The notes: generated from the letters alone by a model not told the origin. Positions 9,948 through 21,854 are shown, counted from the first letter of the stretch. The stretch is DNA of 64,000 nucleotides from Otatea glauca (GCA_036346275.1 JAYEVK010000352.1:62001-126000); one strand, 5' to 3'. A program made the numbers and translations.

Positions 9948-12900
9948 CCCACATGCGTCACATTGAGGCCTTCACTCTTTTGCTCTTCGCTTGAACCCAG
10001 CAATCATCCGGTTTTTCCTCTCCCTCGCCGTTCTTCCGCGGAAACCAGAGAAAGGGGGAATCAGTGGTGCAAGCTGTTTAGGCAATCATTCTTGAAATTT
10101 CTTTGTCCCAGAGCTTCGCCACATCTTATAGAATACTGATCATTCTTTATTTTCACTTGTTCTCAACCGCAGCTCATCCTTCCGCCGTTCTTCTTCCTCG
10201 AGGTCGGCGACCGTTGACAGCCGCCTCCAGTGATTCTTCGGGCGCACCCACAGGTGAAATAGAAGCCCTAGGTCTCACTGATGTTCTAGGAGTCCTTATC
10301 CGGTGAAAAGATGGCCGGCGACGAGCTATTGCTTGCTCGGCCGTGGCACCGCCGCACCCTTGCGGTGGCGACCACCTTTCCGGCCATTCCCCGGCAAATG
10401 GGTGCCACCCCTAGGTGCGCCTCGGCTCACTGATGCTCGAGGTGCTACCCATTCCGCCGCGGCGGCACTAGTTCACCGGCGGTAGGCCGGAGACCAAATC
10501 GCCCTGTTTTGGGTCGCTGACGAGCAGGGCCCAGCCGTCAGCCTCTAGGCCAGTTCTGCATGTGCGCTAGCTGGGTCGCTGACGAGTGGGGTCGGCTAGT
10601 CAGTCAAACCGGGTTTGCGTTCAAACGCATGCACGCCAAAAAGCCGAAAGGCGTTTTCCCTTCTGTGATAACGTATTTTCGAATTCCATTTTGGTTTTCA
10701 GAAACCGAATTAATTCAAATGCTTATAGATTTTTCATAGTAGAGCCAAATGGAATGAAATAAATTTCTATATTCATGTAAAATCAAGTCATTTCAGAATA
10801 TGCAAAAATATTATGAAAACCATCTCTGGGTAATTTTGAAATTCAAATTTGAATAAAGAGGCAAAAGATATGCTTTATACTAAAATTTTGCAAATAAACT
10901 TAGAACTTAATGGAACTAATTTTTATAGAATCCTTATGTTATCAGGAACCCAAATATATATAAAAATTTAAGTTTCATGCATGTTTAAATCATTTTCTAT
11001 TTAAGTCTTGCTTCCAATGCATTAAGAATTCAAATATGTATAATAGTATAAAGGGTTTCTGAAAGAAAAAAAAATTAATTCACAAAAAATAGGATGACAG
11101 TAGAATAATTGAATTTGCCACAATAACTAGGGATTAGACTTGTTTGGATCTAACATTAAAAATATGAAGTAACCCTTGTGTCAAATGCACTCACACATAT
11201 ATATGTATATATATGTGCATTGGAAATTAAATAGTTAGGGTATAGATTAAATGGTTTCAAGCCATAAGCAATCCTAGTATCATAGCTTAATAAGATTTAG
11301 TACAATCAACCCCTTTATCTTATGTTTTAGATTTTATTAGTTTATATAATTTTAGCATCTATAATTCGAAGTGGTAAATATTAGAATTCATAATTTTAGC
11401 CTCTTGAATTCGTAATTTAAGAATAAATAATCTATAAGAAAACCCTTGTTGTTCATCGTAGAAAGTATTAACGCTTTGAATGCGTAATTATTTATTTTAT
11501 GAAGTCTTAAAATTTCATAATCCAAACCCTAAGGTATACCCCTGTTTTCTGCAGTTAATCTTTATTTGGTTTTTATCATTTTCTTTTGCCCTTGTTGAAG
11601 TTTAATATTTGCTATGTTTCCGGTTAATCGACATGTAGAGTCTGACGTGCTCGAGGAAGAAGATGACGCCGTCGCTGATCCAGATCCGGAGCTAGACAGC
11701 GAGTTGCAAGGCAAGCAACCCCTTGATCATGTCGAGCCTGATACTTTACCTACATTATGTTGTTTCTGTCTATGTACTATGCATCCGGATAATTCTTCCT
11801 AGAAATGCTAATTTGGGTTGGAACTGTAGTTAATCCTGTTAATTATGGTTTACCTAAATCTGTATGAATATGTGAACCTTGCAAACCTTAGTTTGATCTA
11901 GACATGCTAAATGTCATTTTGGGTATAACCGCTAGCATAATATACCTGCTTAAGCTGCTTGATGTTGCTTTCAGTCTTTTCAACAAAGGTATGGTCCTCA
12001 TTTGGAAAATGTTGCTGGTATTTGGTTAAAAACCCAAAATAAAACTATGGTTTGAGGTAGGCGATTATTGGCAATAGCCGGAGGTGCAAAAGGGAGTCGC
12101 ACGTAGTGTAGGGTGGAGTATCGCCCGTGTCGGATTAAGGACTGAGCAATGGGACGCTATAGATCCAAGAATTTCGTACAACCACGAGGGCTTGTATGGG
12201 CGGGTCTTAGGCTATTAAGTTGTTTAGATGTGGCTTTGCATCTAAGGAAGGCGGGAGATTTGCACAAGCATTCCGGTTTGGTTTGCTTGTAGGGGTTTCT
12301 ACATACCATTGCAAAGGTGTACGCCTTGCCATGAACAGAAATGTGGTGTTGGGTGTGATGGAAATGGATCCACTACTTGGGTGAGTGTTTCTGTTTTCGT
12401 GGCGAGGGTTAAACATCCCGGGCTGGTTCAAAGCCACATCTAGATAATGTAACGGCTCTGTATGATCTCCTTGCCGACACACCAAAGGAAGTGTGTTATC
12501 TGGCCTGGCAAAAGAGGTTGATCATTCCTTGTGGGTAAAGCTGTACTCCTCTGCAGAGTGTAAATCTAATCGATTAGCCGCGTCCACGGTCAAGGACACT
12601 TGGTGAAGTCATTCCAATGTTAGATTTTTGGTAGTTTTCTGGAAAAATGGATTTGGGATGGAAACCAATTTTGCAACTAGCTTTTGTGTCAAAGGACAGA
12701 CACCGGGGATTTCTTTTGCAGTCGGGTAGACTGGGTTGAAAGACTTGAATATTTACTTATCAAATTATGCTTCAACTTGCCTATTTAAAGATGCGATGTT
12801 TCAATCTACTGTATTGGTATTTTAAATGTTTATGCAACTGCAAAATAACTTGTAACCTGCCTTTGCTTAGCCTGCATGATTAATTATTTGCATTTGTTAA

Positions 12901-13210
12901 ACACTATAAGTCTTGCTGAGTACCAATGTAATCAATCTTGCATCTGCTGTCTCAGAGGACGAAGCCTGCGAAGTGCCAGACGATTCTTGCTTTAACACAG
13001 GGTACGGGGTGTTTGGCGATGATTTCCCCTAGGTTTGCCAAGTCAGTTGCCTGAGGGTTAGTGGGCAAACCACGAGGCTTTTGGAGTTCTTTAAATTCTC
13101 TATTTTCCGCTGTTTGATCTTTGTAAATTTTAAACTCTGTATAATTATTTCTGCTTGTAATATATGCTTATTAGTTTTATATCTTGTGGTTGTGATATGA
13201 ATGTTGTAAA

Positions 13211-13258
13211 CATGTGAGCGCTAGCCACTGATCATGGGACTAGTACAGTAATCACATG
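13211..13258 (+). other. Two-tier hairpin near LTR 3' end
   Basis: The outer stem is CATGTGA/TCACATG (13211-13217, 13252-13258). The inner stem is GCGCTAG/CTAGTAC (one mismatch, one G-T), with a 5-nt bulge AGTAA on the 3' side. It ends 32 nt before the LTR terminus. The same design occurs in three other LTRs here (53245-53287, 59649-59696, 63517-63561). Confidence 0.65.
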
Positions 13259-13290
13259 GAGGTTCCTGTTTGCAAGAACGGGGGCTCACA

Positions 13291-16200
13291 ACCCATCTCC
13301 CCTATCGTCGACCTTGCCTTCGAGCCAGACACTGAAGCTCACTTCTTCCGGCTAAAAGGCATTGCCAACCAGAGCCAATTGAGAACCGTGTAATCATGAA
13401 CCAAATTTTGAGGTGCAATTGCTGCCCATCTCATCGCCCGTCATGACAACCATGCCCTTCCATGCCCCATTCATCCCTGTCGCCGAGGACACCTGGCGGC
13501 AATGTTGCCAAGCCCCTGCCCCACTGCTATAAAAGCTCACCGAGCCCTGCCTTCCTTCCTTGCTTGTGCTCGGCACCATCCCTAACACGAGCAACGGCCT
13601 CTGCACCATTGCCCTCCCCATTGCTGGCTTGACCTCTGCACAGCCCCGGCCCGGTCGCGTCGTCTTCTGCGCCATCGCCAGAATTTCAAGCTTTGTTGCA
13701 CTGACCCATCTCGCCTATTTAAAGACTAGCCATTGTTCAGCTCCCTCACTCCATACCCAGTGTTTCTTCCCGCTTGCTTTCTACAGAACTCACCCAAGCG
13801 TGCCCTGAATTATGCCAAGAACACAGAACCAACCTCTGTTGCCTATAAGGAGCCGAGCAGCTGCTCTCTACTCCCTGCACACTCCTTCACCTCCCTCTGC
13901 CTTAAACTCCATTTGGACTGCCACCAATCTCGCCATGGCCACCATTCCCCATCCTGATCAACCGACGGACAATTCCATACTTTGTGCTCCATTACCAAAT
14001 TAACCCCCTTGGGAGCAGCCTCAGATACCCATGATCACAACCCACTATTCGGTTCGAGCTCTTCTTCGCCAAAAAGCTCCGCCACCAGTAACTTCCTTCC
14101 TCGTGGCCAACGTATAGTGGCAGACTTCTCCCGCCATTCCCCAACCGAACCAATAAGAAAAAGGGATTCCTTGAGGTCACCAAATGCTCAATCCATCGAT
14201 ACCCGAACTCAAACCATTATCGTTTTCATCTACTGCCGGTCGCCACCATGGCCTCCACCCCTCATCGTTGGGAGCCTATCTCCAACCAATTTTCGCCATC
14301 ATTAACTCCTGAAACTGGTTAAATTGGGTCTACTAATGGTTGAATCGAGCTCGCCTATACCAAATTTGGTTTCATTGCTTGATCTCTGATCAACCGAAAC
14401 CGCCGCCGCCCCTCACCAGTGGTAGCCCGCTCAGGTGAACTCCAGCCGCGGAAGATGGTTACCCTGGGTGCGCCACAGTCCCTTGGTGCTCCTCGAACCG
14501 CCTTCCGCCGGCAAAGCCCGATGACTCGTCGCCGGCGAGCAAGACCCGGGCCTCCTCTGTTTTCTTCCGCCGACGCATGGGACCCCCTCGTCAGCCTCCC
14601 ACGCACTGGCCTTGCTATCATCCCTTTGTCCGATGGGCCCAGATTGTCTGCCAGTGCAGTAGCTTGAATCAACAGCCAATCAGGTGAAGACATTTTCCAT
14701 GTGTGAAGACGTATTTTCTTATTTTCTTTCAGCCATTTACTAAACCTACTCTATTCGCACATTAATCTCTTTTGCAATTTAAGTCCAATTCCAGTGAAAT
14801 TTTTTTATAAATTAATCTAAATCATTTAGTTTTAAAATATGCAAAAATATTTAATTTTGCACCTTAGTTTAAATTATTTGAACCTAAGTTTGCAAGAAAC
14901 CTTAATATGGCCTCTATTGTAAATCTGAAATGTAAAACTCATAAAAATATGGAATAAATTTGTAAATGTCCCTGAGACCATGATAAACTCAGTTATGCAA
15001 AAATATTAAATTTTAAAACACATTTTAAACTATTTGAGTTAAAACTCAAAGGAAGCCTTAATATGGGTACTATTAAAGAGTATACAAACCATTACCCATA
15101 AAATCATGAAATTAATTATGGGAAATTATAATACCTAAATTACTCCATTTCTGTAAAAATATTTAGATTTGGATCTAGTTGGTATCAGATTTGAAAATAG
15201 ATAGTATTTAATGCATAGAAATCAAAATAGATAAAAACTAGAGCATATAAATTAAAATAATGGTAAAAATAATTCTTAGACCTTAGTAATATCACAATAC
15301 CTCTGTTTATACAAAAATATTTTATAATTGTTCAAGCCTGAACCAAGTTTGTGATTAACCTTGCTTTAATTATATATAGCATTTGAATAGGTGGTTAGTA
15401 TATAAATAGAGTCCGTAAATAAAGTGCAAAAGTAAAAGAGAGGTTACCTAGAACCATAATATCTACTGCAATGAAAATAACAATAAAAAAGTTATAGTTT
15501 GTATGTAGATCCTTAAGCAAAATATTCTTCTCATGCATAGAAAGTCAAATGGTTAAAATTTGATCAAATGAAATCAAATCTTGGTAAAACTGGTTTTGTT
15601 ATACTCCTGAGGTCACAAGGATCCCAAATATGTAAAAAAATATTTAGGTTTTTCCATGATTAACATAACATGCTTAATAGTCGAAGTTTCAATGCATGAA
15701 AAGTCCGAATAGTCATAACTTTCGCAATAGACATCAAATTTGATGAAACCAAATCCTAGGACCTTGAAAAATGATACCCTTTCTAGCTATGAAGAAACAT
15801 CTCACATATGTGCAAGTTTGAATTAAGTCCATATTAGGCCTTAATGTTCACTTATATGAAAACAATCCCGGATAAAAGCAAAATATCATGGAATCAACTT
15901 TAAAACACTCTTAGAGACACCCCCTGCTAATGCCAGAAAAATGGTTAAATAGTCTTATAAGGTGCGGTCATGATCTTAAAACGAAAACTGAACCTTTATC
16001 GCGTTGATTTTAGAAACGTTTAAGCCTTTTCGGCAGCCTGTAAAATATCTCGTCTAAATGCAAATTATATGAAGATTAGCCTAGAAACACACTTAAGTAT
16101 ATGTACTACCATATTCATATTCTGGAAAAATATTTTTATTACAACATGCTTTGCATCTAAATCCTACTAGTGCAATAATCCTAAGTGTTATGGTCGCTAA

Positions 16201-17131
16201 AGCCCTTTATATGAATAGTTAAGCTTAAGAAACCTTTAGCTAAAGTACTTGTGGCGCAAGAATCATCATGTGATCATATGTATGCAGCCAATAGCCTTAG
16301 TTTGTAAACCCAACACGTATAAATCATCTTTTGTGCATAAAATCTTAGGGCTAAAAACTATTCACCCATAACGCTTTAACTAATGACTTACTTCTACTAA
16401 TCCAAATAATTTTTGCATCTTGAAATAAAAATAGTAAATACAAGAATACCTAATTTTAGCTCTTGAATTCGTAAAACAAAGAAAGGTAATCTACAGAAAA
16501 CAAGAATCTCTATCATCGCTTAACCTAAAGTTGCTATTAATATATATGGGAATAAAGGCGGACTAACATAAATGAATAAAATCATAAAACCCTAACTATA
16601 CATGTTTTCTATAACAAGTCTTTATTTGGTTTTATATCTGTCTTCTTTTTGCCCTTATTGAAGTTTTGTTATTTGCTATATTTCCGTTGAACGACGTGTA
16701 GAGCCCGACGTCATTGATTCTATCGTAGACTACGCCAACTGCAACCACGACTATGTCGTAAACAACAATCAAGCAAGGCAAGCACCCCTTTGATCATATT
16801 GATCCCAATGTTTTAATTCTCATTTTGTTTTACCAAATCAATTTATGCATAGGTTTATTTTCTGTAAATTTGCTATATTGTGGTACTGGTAGATATACCT
16901 GTTATCTCATGAAACCTCCTTGATATGCATTGACATGTGAACCTTGATAAACCCAGAAATTAAGGTTAGACAATATATAATGTCAATTTGGGTATATGCG
17001 ATTTAATAATCATGCTTAGCTATGCTTTAGATTTGGGATGAGTAAATTGGATAAACTGATCATAGGACTAGTACTGTATGCACATAGATTCTCATTTTCG
17101 CATAAAATGCAAAAAATGGGGGTCGCTCACA
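13291..17131 (+). repeat. Older, 5'-truncated Tekay-like LTR
   Basis: The right end reads GGGTCGCTCACA at 17131. Block 16650-16800 matches the module at 11585-11740 of the chromovirus LTR (TTGCCCTTATTGAAG, then GTAGAGCCCGACGTC, then GGCAAGCACCCCTTTGATCAT). A GC-rich promoter zone with TATAAAAG (13528) lies at 13400-14690 and an AT-rich stretch at 14700-16600. The left end directly adjoins the chromovirus LTR, with no TG start visible. The part right of 14593 is repeated at 53828-61371. Frames in the GC-rich zone are not credible genes. Confidence 0.65.
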
Positions 17132-17389
17132 GTTTTTGATGTGAAGAAATGACAATGCAAATGGTTAAGGAAATACATGATAAATGTCCTTTAACCAGAA
17201 AGCTCTTCTAGTTTTTTTTTCTTGCAGGTCTAAACACAGGGTGCCACAAAGGTTAATTGGCATTAGTAGTGGTGTATGTAAGAATTGTTTAACATGTTAA
17301 TTGCTTGCTAGTATCCTTTGTTTTGTTTCGTTGCCATTTATCTTGTCATGTTAATGTCCTTAAAATGGTTTTCACTTTACATGTCATTA
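17132..17389. other. CACTA internal non-coding DNA
   Basis: This lies between the old LTR and the CACTA leader module. A TTCTTGCAG polypyrimidine/acceptor-like motif occurs at about 17219-17228. No coding region is recognised. Confidence 0.4.
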
Positions 17390-17757
17390 ATGTTGCTGTC
17401 ATATGATGAATGTTAGAGTTTAGGCTGCGTAACCTACGTCTCCCGTTCGAGGGTGCTTGTTTATAAATATGCCAAAATGGCATATTTATAAGCAATCAGT
17501 CTCGAATTGTTCATGTTTTTTGGACAGTTCGAGAATATGTGATTCGAGCAAGTTTCTGAGCTGTTGTACTACTCCAGAGTAGATTTCGGTAGCATCTTCC
17601 TGGTGTTCTCCAGATACACACCCCTCTTGACCTATTGTCAAAATGTGTATATCGAAAATAGTGGAGAGATGCTGCCAAAATTTTCTTTAGAGTTGTACAA
17701 TGGCTTAGGAACTTGCCCGAACCACATATCATCGAATGGGATTATGACCTAACCTTT
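17390..17757 (+). repeat. CACTA structured leader module, copy 2
   Basis: This copy matches 890-1258 and has a perfect 13-bp stem TTATAAATATGCC/GGCATATTTATAA with an AAAAT loop (17461-17491). The second stem (TCTCGAA/TTCGAGA) and the long foldback (17528-17622 with 17642-17736) also follow. Here it lies about 280 bp upstream of a TNPA-like frame, whereas copy 1 lies upstream of TNP2. Confidence 0.7.
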
Positions 17758-18033
17758 TGCAGATTAGGAGTTATCATTGGAACGTGCTAAGTTAGTCAAC
17801 AGATAGACTTTTCTTTAACATCATCTATTAATCTGTTACTTTACTACAATATAATACAACAATTATATGCTATGAATTATCCTTTAATCTAGTACTTTAC
17901 ATGATTTTTTCCAAGTCTACAAAAGTGCTATGAATTGTTTTCTCTCAAGTCAAATATATGACCATGTTAGATTTACACATAATCGAAATATCGCAAGTAG
18001 AGAGCATCGGCTCCTCGCCAGACAGAGTAGAAG

Positions 18034-18309
18034 GTGCTGCTGACGGGCCGATTCAAGGTTCCAAATGTTGAGGGCCCAAGTAAGGTGAGGAAGTCCCGAG
18101 GACCGAACGAAGGGGCCACAGCGAGAATGCTACAGGTTCTCCACTTCAATGCCACAGGGGTTTGCATGGGTCCTCCCAAGTACAAGGGACGATATTGGTT
18201 ATTCCTCGGCCAATTGGTGAGGGAGAGAGTGCCCATCACGGTTAAGGATTGGAGGAAAGAAGTCAGCGCTGAGCAGAAGAATGCGATATGCATGTGTATG
18301 GACTGTTAA
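18034..18309 (+). pseudogene. TNPA-like CACTA protein fragment
   Basis: This is a 91-residue frame ending in ERVPITVKDWRKEVSAEQKN. That segment matches the TNPA-type frame of CACTA-2 (DKVPITYSDWHKVPRATKED), which there precedes a Transposase_24 domain. The Transposase_24 part itself is missing, and the frame runs into TG-rich 3' DNA and the CACTA subterminal repeats. It is therefore the N-terminal remnant of an internally deleted element. The copy at 62273-62548 differs at only a few residues. Its role would have been subterminal DNA binding; the fragment is unlikely to act alone. Confidence 0.6.
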
Positions 18310-18485
18310 GCATGTTTGTGTTCTATATTATGAATGAGTGTGATATGTGTGTTATAATAAAGTGTTTGTGTTCTGTGAATGTGATATGTGCATATTGTGT
18401 TTAATCTATGCTATGTGAATGTGATATGTGTGCATACTGTGTGTAATATGTGTTGTTTTTGGGAGGGTGGACAAATGAGAAATAG
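18310..18485. repeat. TG-rich imperfect repeat
   Basis: Imperfect repeats of GTGAATGTGATATGTG and related words occur between the TNPA-like frame and the CACTA 3' subterminal region. The same stretch is found at 62549-62724. Confidence 0.6.
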
Positions 18486-18592
18486 CACTACCGTCATCAC
18501 AATCGGTTCTTTATAAGAGTGAGGCCATCATCACTATCGGTTCTTTACAAGAGGCGATTGTGGTGAGGCCTCATCACAATCGGTTCTTTATA
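18486..18592 (+). repeat. CACTA-1-type right subterminal region, first part
   Basis: Repeats of ATCACAATCGGTTCTTTAT and ATCACTATCGGTTCTT occur here, starting CACTACCG. CACTA-2 has inserted at 18593. The region resumes at 44064 and ends at 44263. The uninterrupted version is at 62725-63031. Confidence 0.75.
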
Positions 18593-18598
18593 CACTAC

Positions 18599-19070
18599 CT
18601 TGAAAAAGGCCATCAGTGGCGGTTCATAACTGCCATCAGTGGTGGTTTTTGAACCGCCACAGATTTAGTGCCACTGATAATCGAGGATTATCAGTGGCGG
18701 TTCTAGAACCGCCACAAATAACACTATCTGTGGCGGTTTTTGGCTAGAATGTACATCGATATTCAGGTATCGATGGCGGTTCTAGAACCGCCACTAATAA
18801 TAGTCCTATCAGTGGCGGTTTTTTAATAGAACCGCCACTGATACTCAAATATCAGTAGCGGTTCTATCCCAAAAACCGCCACTGATACTTGGATGATTAG
18901 TGGCGGTTTTTGGCTCGAACTGCCACTGATAAAACTATCTGTGGCGGTTGTATATAAAACCGTCACTGGTAGGACTATTATCAGTGGCGGTTTTTTTGAT
19001 AGAACCGTCACTGATATTACGTCAGGAGCGGTTTTTGGCTAAAACCGCCGCTGATAATCCCACACACGAA
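18599..19070. repeat. CACTA-2 subterminal array (3' end)
   Basis: This is an array of dyads of the type TATCAGTGGCGGTT...AACCGCCACTGATA, about a dozen half-sites in both orientations. It corresponds to the array at 43736-44050. Such arrays bind TNPA in the En/Spm model. Confidence 0.9.
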
Positions 19071-20340
19071 AATAAAAAACTGGCATTTGTGGCTAGCCTC
19101 AGGCAGCGTTAGCCATGCCAGTATTTATGTACATTGTTGTTTGATTGACATCACTAGTTCAAATGTAAGATTTATTAGCATAATCATTTTATAAAACTGT
19201 CACATACAAGAGAGATAAAAAGCGGATGTTGGGCATAGAAGACTTGGAGATAACACAAAATAGCTAAGATTCTATCTACTTAGTAATCACTTGAAGGTTT
19301 TATGCAACTCTTTGGCAACTTCAAGGAACCGAAAACCACTCAACTCTTCCATGTGCACATTGCCAAAATGAAATCAACCCTTTGCTAAGAAAAGGAGATA
19401 CTCGTAAAAGGGTGCGATAGAAGTTCGAATTTATGGAAAGAAACAATAAATAATCAATGACCAATGGATGAAAATAATATATACAGTAGCATAAGGGGTC
19501 AATTAAAACTAGCTTCCCAAATTCTTTAGGCAGCTCATGAGGTCTAAAAGAAAATAAATCACCATCTTCATGTCAAAAAAGAACCAAAGCTAACTTTGTG
19601 GGTGCTGGTAACAAACCAAACAAATGATCAACCCACTCTAAAAATGGAAGGTCTAGATATTTACAACATTAAGAAACTATCGTGATTGCAATTTACAACA
19701 TTAAGAAACTATTGTGCTAGCAATCAAAGTAATGCATTTGCTAACAGCTTTATAGCACACATGCCCAAAATTGCATTCCTTTATATGATAGTTTTCACAT
19801 ATTACCATATATACACTGCAAATAAGCTATTTATTAAGGTATGACAATGATCTGCTAATGGAACAAGTAGCCAACATAACCCAGACTACTGATCCGGATC
19901 ATATGTGCTAACATGGAATGGTGCTGCTCATGATCTGGATTATCCGGTTCAGATTGACATGAGGCGGGGATACTAGCACGACTTCTACCCAAGTTGATAT
20001 TCTTAAAATGTCATTCATGTTATCACTAACTTCAATCAAAATTTCCTTTCTTAATGTTGTAAATTGCAATCACATGGTACATCCCTTCAATGTAGACTTG
20101 CCTTTTCCAAGCCATGATGATGATTCAATTGTTTAATGAAGACAATTTGGACTAATCGGGGGTAATAAATTATACTTTTACTTGAGATAGAAATTAGATA
20201 GGAATATGTTTTCCATAACATACCTTTGTGTGGAGTTTTGCCATGGGCATCCAATCCCGTGACCACAGAGGTCGATAACACCGCCGCAATGATGACACGA
20301 CTTCCTTCTCTTCTGTTTGCAGGATGTGTTGGTTGTCCAT
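19071..20340. other. CACTA-2 3' non-coding region
   Basis: No coding region is recognised. A stem-loop CTGGCAT/ATGCCAG with inner GGCTA/TAGCC lies at 19080-19122. A direct repeat ATTTACAACATTAAGAAACT lies at about 19656 and 19690. It continues after the copia element at 28564. Confidence 0.5.
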
Positions 20341-20345
20341 CTCCC

Positions 20346-21695
20346 TGTTAGTGTTATGCCCTTGAGGCAATCATTTAGATGATTGTAACATGATTATGTT
20401 TATGAATAATAATATGATTATTGGTCCAATGAATGTATATCATTGTATTGATCAACAAGTATGTGACTTGATTATGAAGCTCTTTACTTAATGATGTAAT
20501 TCGATAAATATCTCTGATCGGATATCATCGTATAGGACTACGATGAATAGATCAAGACATGTAGTGATCGATGATCATGCTTCATAGATCATGGGATATG
20601 GAGATATCATCTCTACATTGTGGACCATGTTGAAGAACATGGGTTAGATAGACCCGCTATGGGACATCGCGAGAATGTTTCATTCTTATGTGTCATCGTG
20701 TATCTCATACCTAGAAGATGTATGATCCTTAGACCGAGATTGTCATATTCCCTACATGTGTAATAGTTTTCCTTGGGGCTATCAAACACTACTTCCTAAC
20801 CGGATAGTTATAAAGGTAGCTTTCATGTTTACTATGAAACGTGCAGAGGAAGTGAGCAATAAGATGGAATTTGCCACCCAATGAAACGGAGATATATGAC
20901 AAGGCCACTCGTGTGATATGATTAAGAAAGTGCATGGCCATGCCGTGATTGAGGAGTCAATCACAACTTATTAATATATCACGGATACGAGAGATGGATT
21001 GAATCATCAAAGGATGACATGCTTCGCCTTGAGATCAATCTTCATATACTTGGCAAAGGGATTATTACATGAGTTCTTTTGATAGGTTCTGCTCGATTTG
21101 ATCACAAGATATTTGGGAGTTGGTATACTTTGCAAGAAGCCGCTACCAACTATTGGATTGAAAAGGAGTTTTCGAATCCATGTCCAAACGTATGTGAACC
21201 TGCAGGGTCACACACTTAATGGGCTGGGACGCATTAATTTGGATTGGATCCGTAATTAATGAACCTCGTGGGCTTAGCATCTTTGGTGGGCCCGGTTTAG
21301 GTTTCATCTCGTGGCTATATAAGGAGGGAGGAGGAGGGCGCGGTGTGCTTTCCACGGTTTAGGTTTGATTCACTTGAAACCCTAGCCTCCTCCTCTCGCG
21401 CCTCGCCGAGCGACTAGGTGCTTGCACACGACGCACGGCGTTCCATCTCGGACGTGTGGACTCTGCGGTGACGCTGCTGCGCCTGCGGCGTGGGAGGACG
21501 ATCCACGGCGAGGCGAGGACGATCCACTACATCGACGCAACGACTGCGGCGAGGACGAACCACTACATCGACGCGCGAAGGATTCCGCAACTGCGCGTCT
21601 AGTGGTAATCTTATCTATGATCCCCTTCTTGCGAGTAGCTTTCTGGTTGCGCGGTAGTTTTTTTGTGCTAGCGTAGCATACCGCGTTTCCCTTCA
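20346..21695 (+). repeat. 5' LTR of copia element
   Basis: TG...CA ends; TATATAAGG promoter box at 21316-21324. It pairs with the LTR at 27199 and with the reverse solo LTR at 48514. Compared with the 3' LTR it lacks several single bases, for example in the leader region near 21395-21470. Confidence 0.95.
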
Positions 21696-21696
21696 G

Positions 21697-21709
21697 TGGT
21701 ATCAGAGCC
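21697..21709 (+). promoter_or_regulatory. Primer-binding site (tRNA-Met type)
   Basis: TGGTATCAGAGCC begins two bases after the 5' LTR. This is the initiator tRNA-Met primer site typical of plant copia elements. Confidence 0.9.
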
Positions 21710-21854
21710 ATCTCGTATAGTTTTGTGATCTGGATGTTGCACATATGATGTGTGAGGTTAGTAGATTGGATCTATTACATGTTCAGCCAGTTCATGTGAT
21801 GAATTGGTGACGGCACCATCGATGAGATCGATCGATTTAGGGTTTGAGGAAAGT

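Larger units (their letters stand above)
3891..13290 (+). mobile_element. 5'-truncated Tekay-type chromovirus (Ty3/gypsy)
   Basis: Gag, CCHC knuckle, protease, RT, RNase H, integrase and a C-terminal chromodomain occur in gypsy order, followed by a polypurine tract (8755-8768) and an LTR starting TGTAACATCC (8769) and ending GGGCTCACA (13290). No LTR or primer-binding site precedes gag, so the 5' end is lost. The left junction near 3890 abuts a CACTA transposase remnant and the exact breakpoint is uncertain. The chromodomain and TGTAACATCC ends point to the Tekay (Del) chromovirus lineage. Several stops and frameshifts in the polyprotein make it non-autonomous. Confidence 0.85.
8769..13290 (+). 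repeat. 4.5-kb 3' LTR of the chromovirus
   Basis: The LTR starts TGTAACATCCCG and ends GGGCTCACA. It has an AT-rich first kilobase, a GC-rich promoter zone (9540-10620) with a TATA box at 9939, a second AT-rich stretch (10660-11600) and conserved 3' modules. These include TTGCCCTTGTTGAAG (about 11585), a dyad-rich block (12470-12600) and a hairpin at 13211-13258. The solo LTR at 54728-59728 has the same module order. Small frames in it (for example 9488-9922) are not genes. Confidence 0.85.
14593..18592 (+). repeat. Duplicated block, copy A (left part)
   Basis: From AGCCTCCCACGCACTGG onward this matches 53828-54727 and 59734-62831 in the same orientation, with scattered substitutions and very few indels. 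The block continues after the CACTA-2 insertion at 44064-44690. It lacks the 5-kb solo LTR found in copy B: the target reads AATAAAAAAGTTATAG without interruption near 15485. Confidence 0.9.

Noticed and set aside
9488..10485. Several 60-144-residue frames after the chromovirus
   Set aside because: They fall inside the LTR promoter zone; a related zone at 55540-56560 has different, non-homologous frames, so there is no conserved protein.
17564..17752. 62-residue frame MYYSRVDFGS, repeated at 61803-61991
   Set aside because: It lies across the long foldback. The homologous module at 890-1258 does not keep the frame, so conservation is better explained by structure and recent duplication.
21422..21676. 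84-residue frame in the copia LTR, repeated at 28198-28539 and 48566-48931
   Set aside because: It lies in the LTR leader, is repeated only because LTRs are repeated, and consists of low-complexity Asp/Arg repeats.
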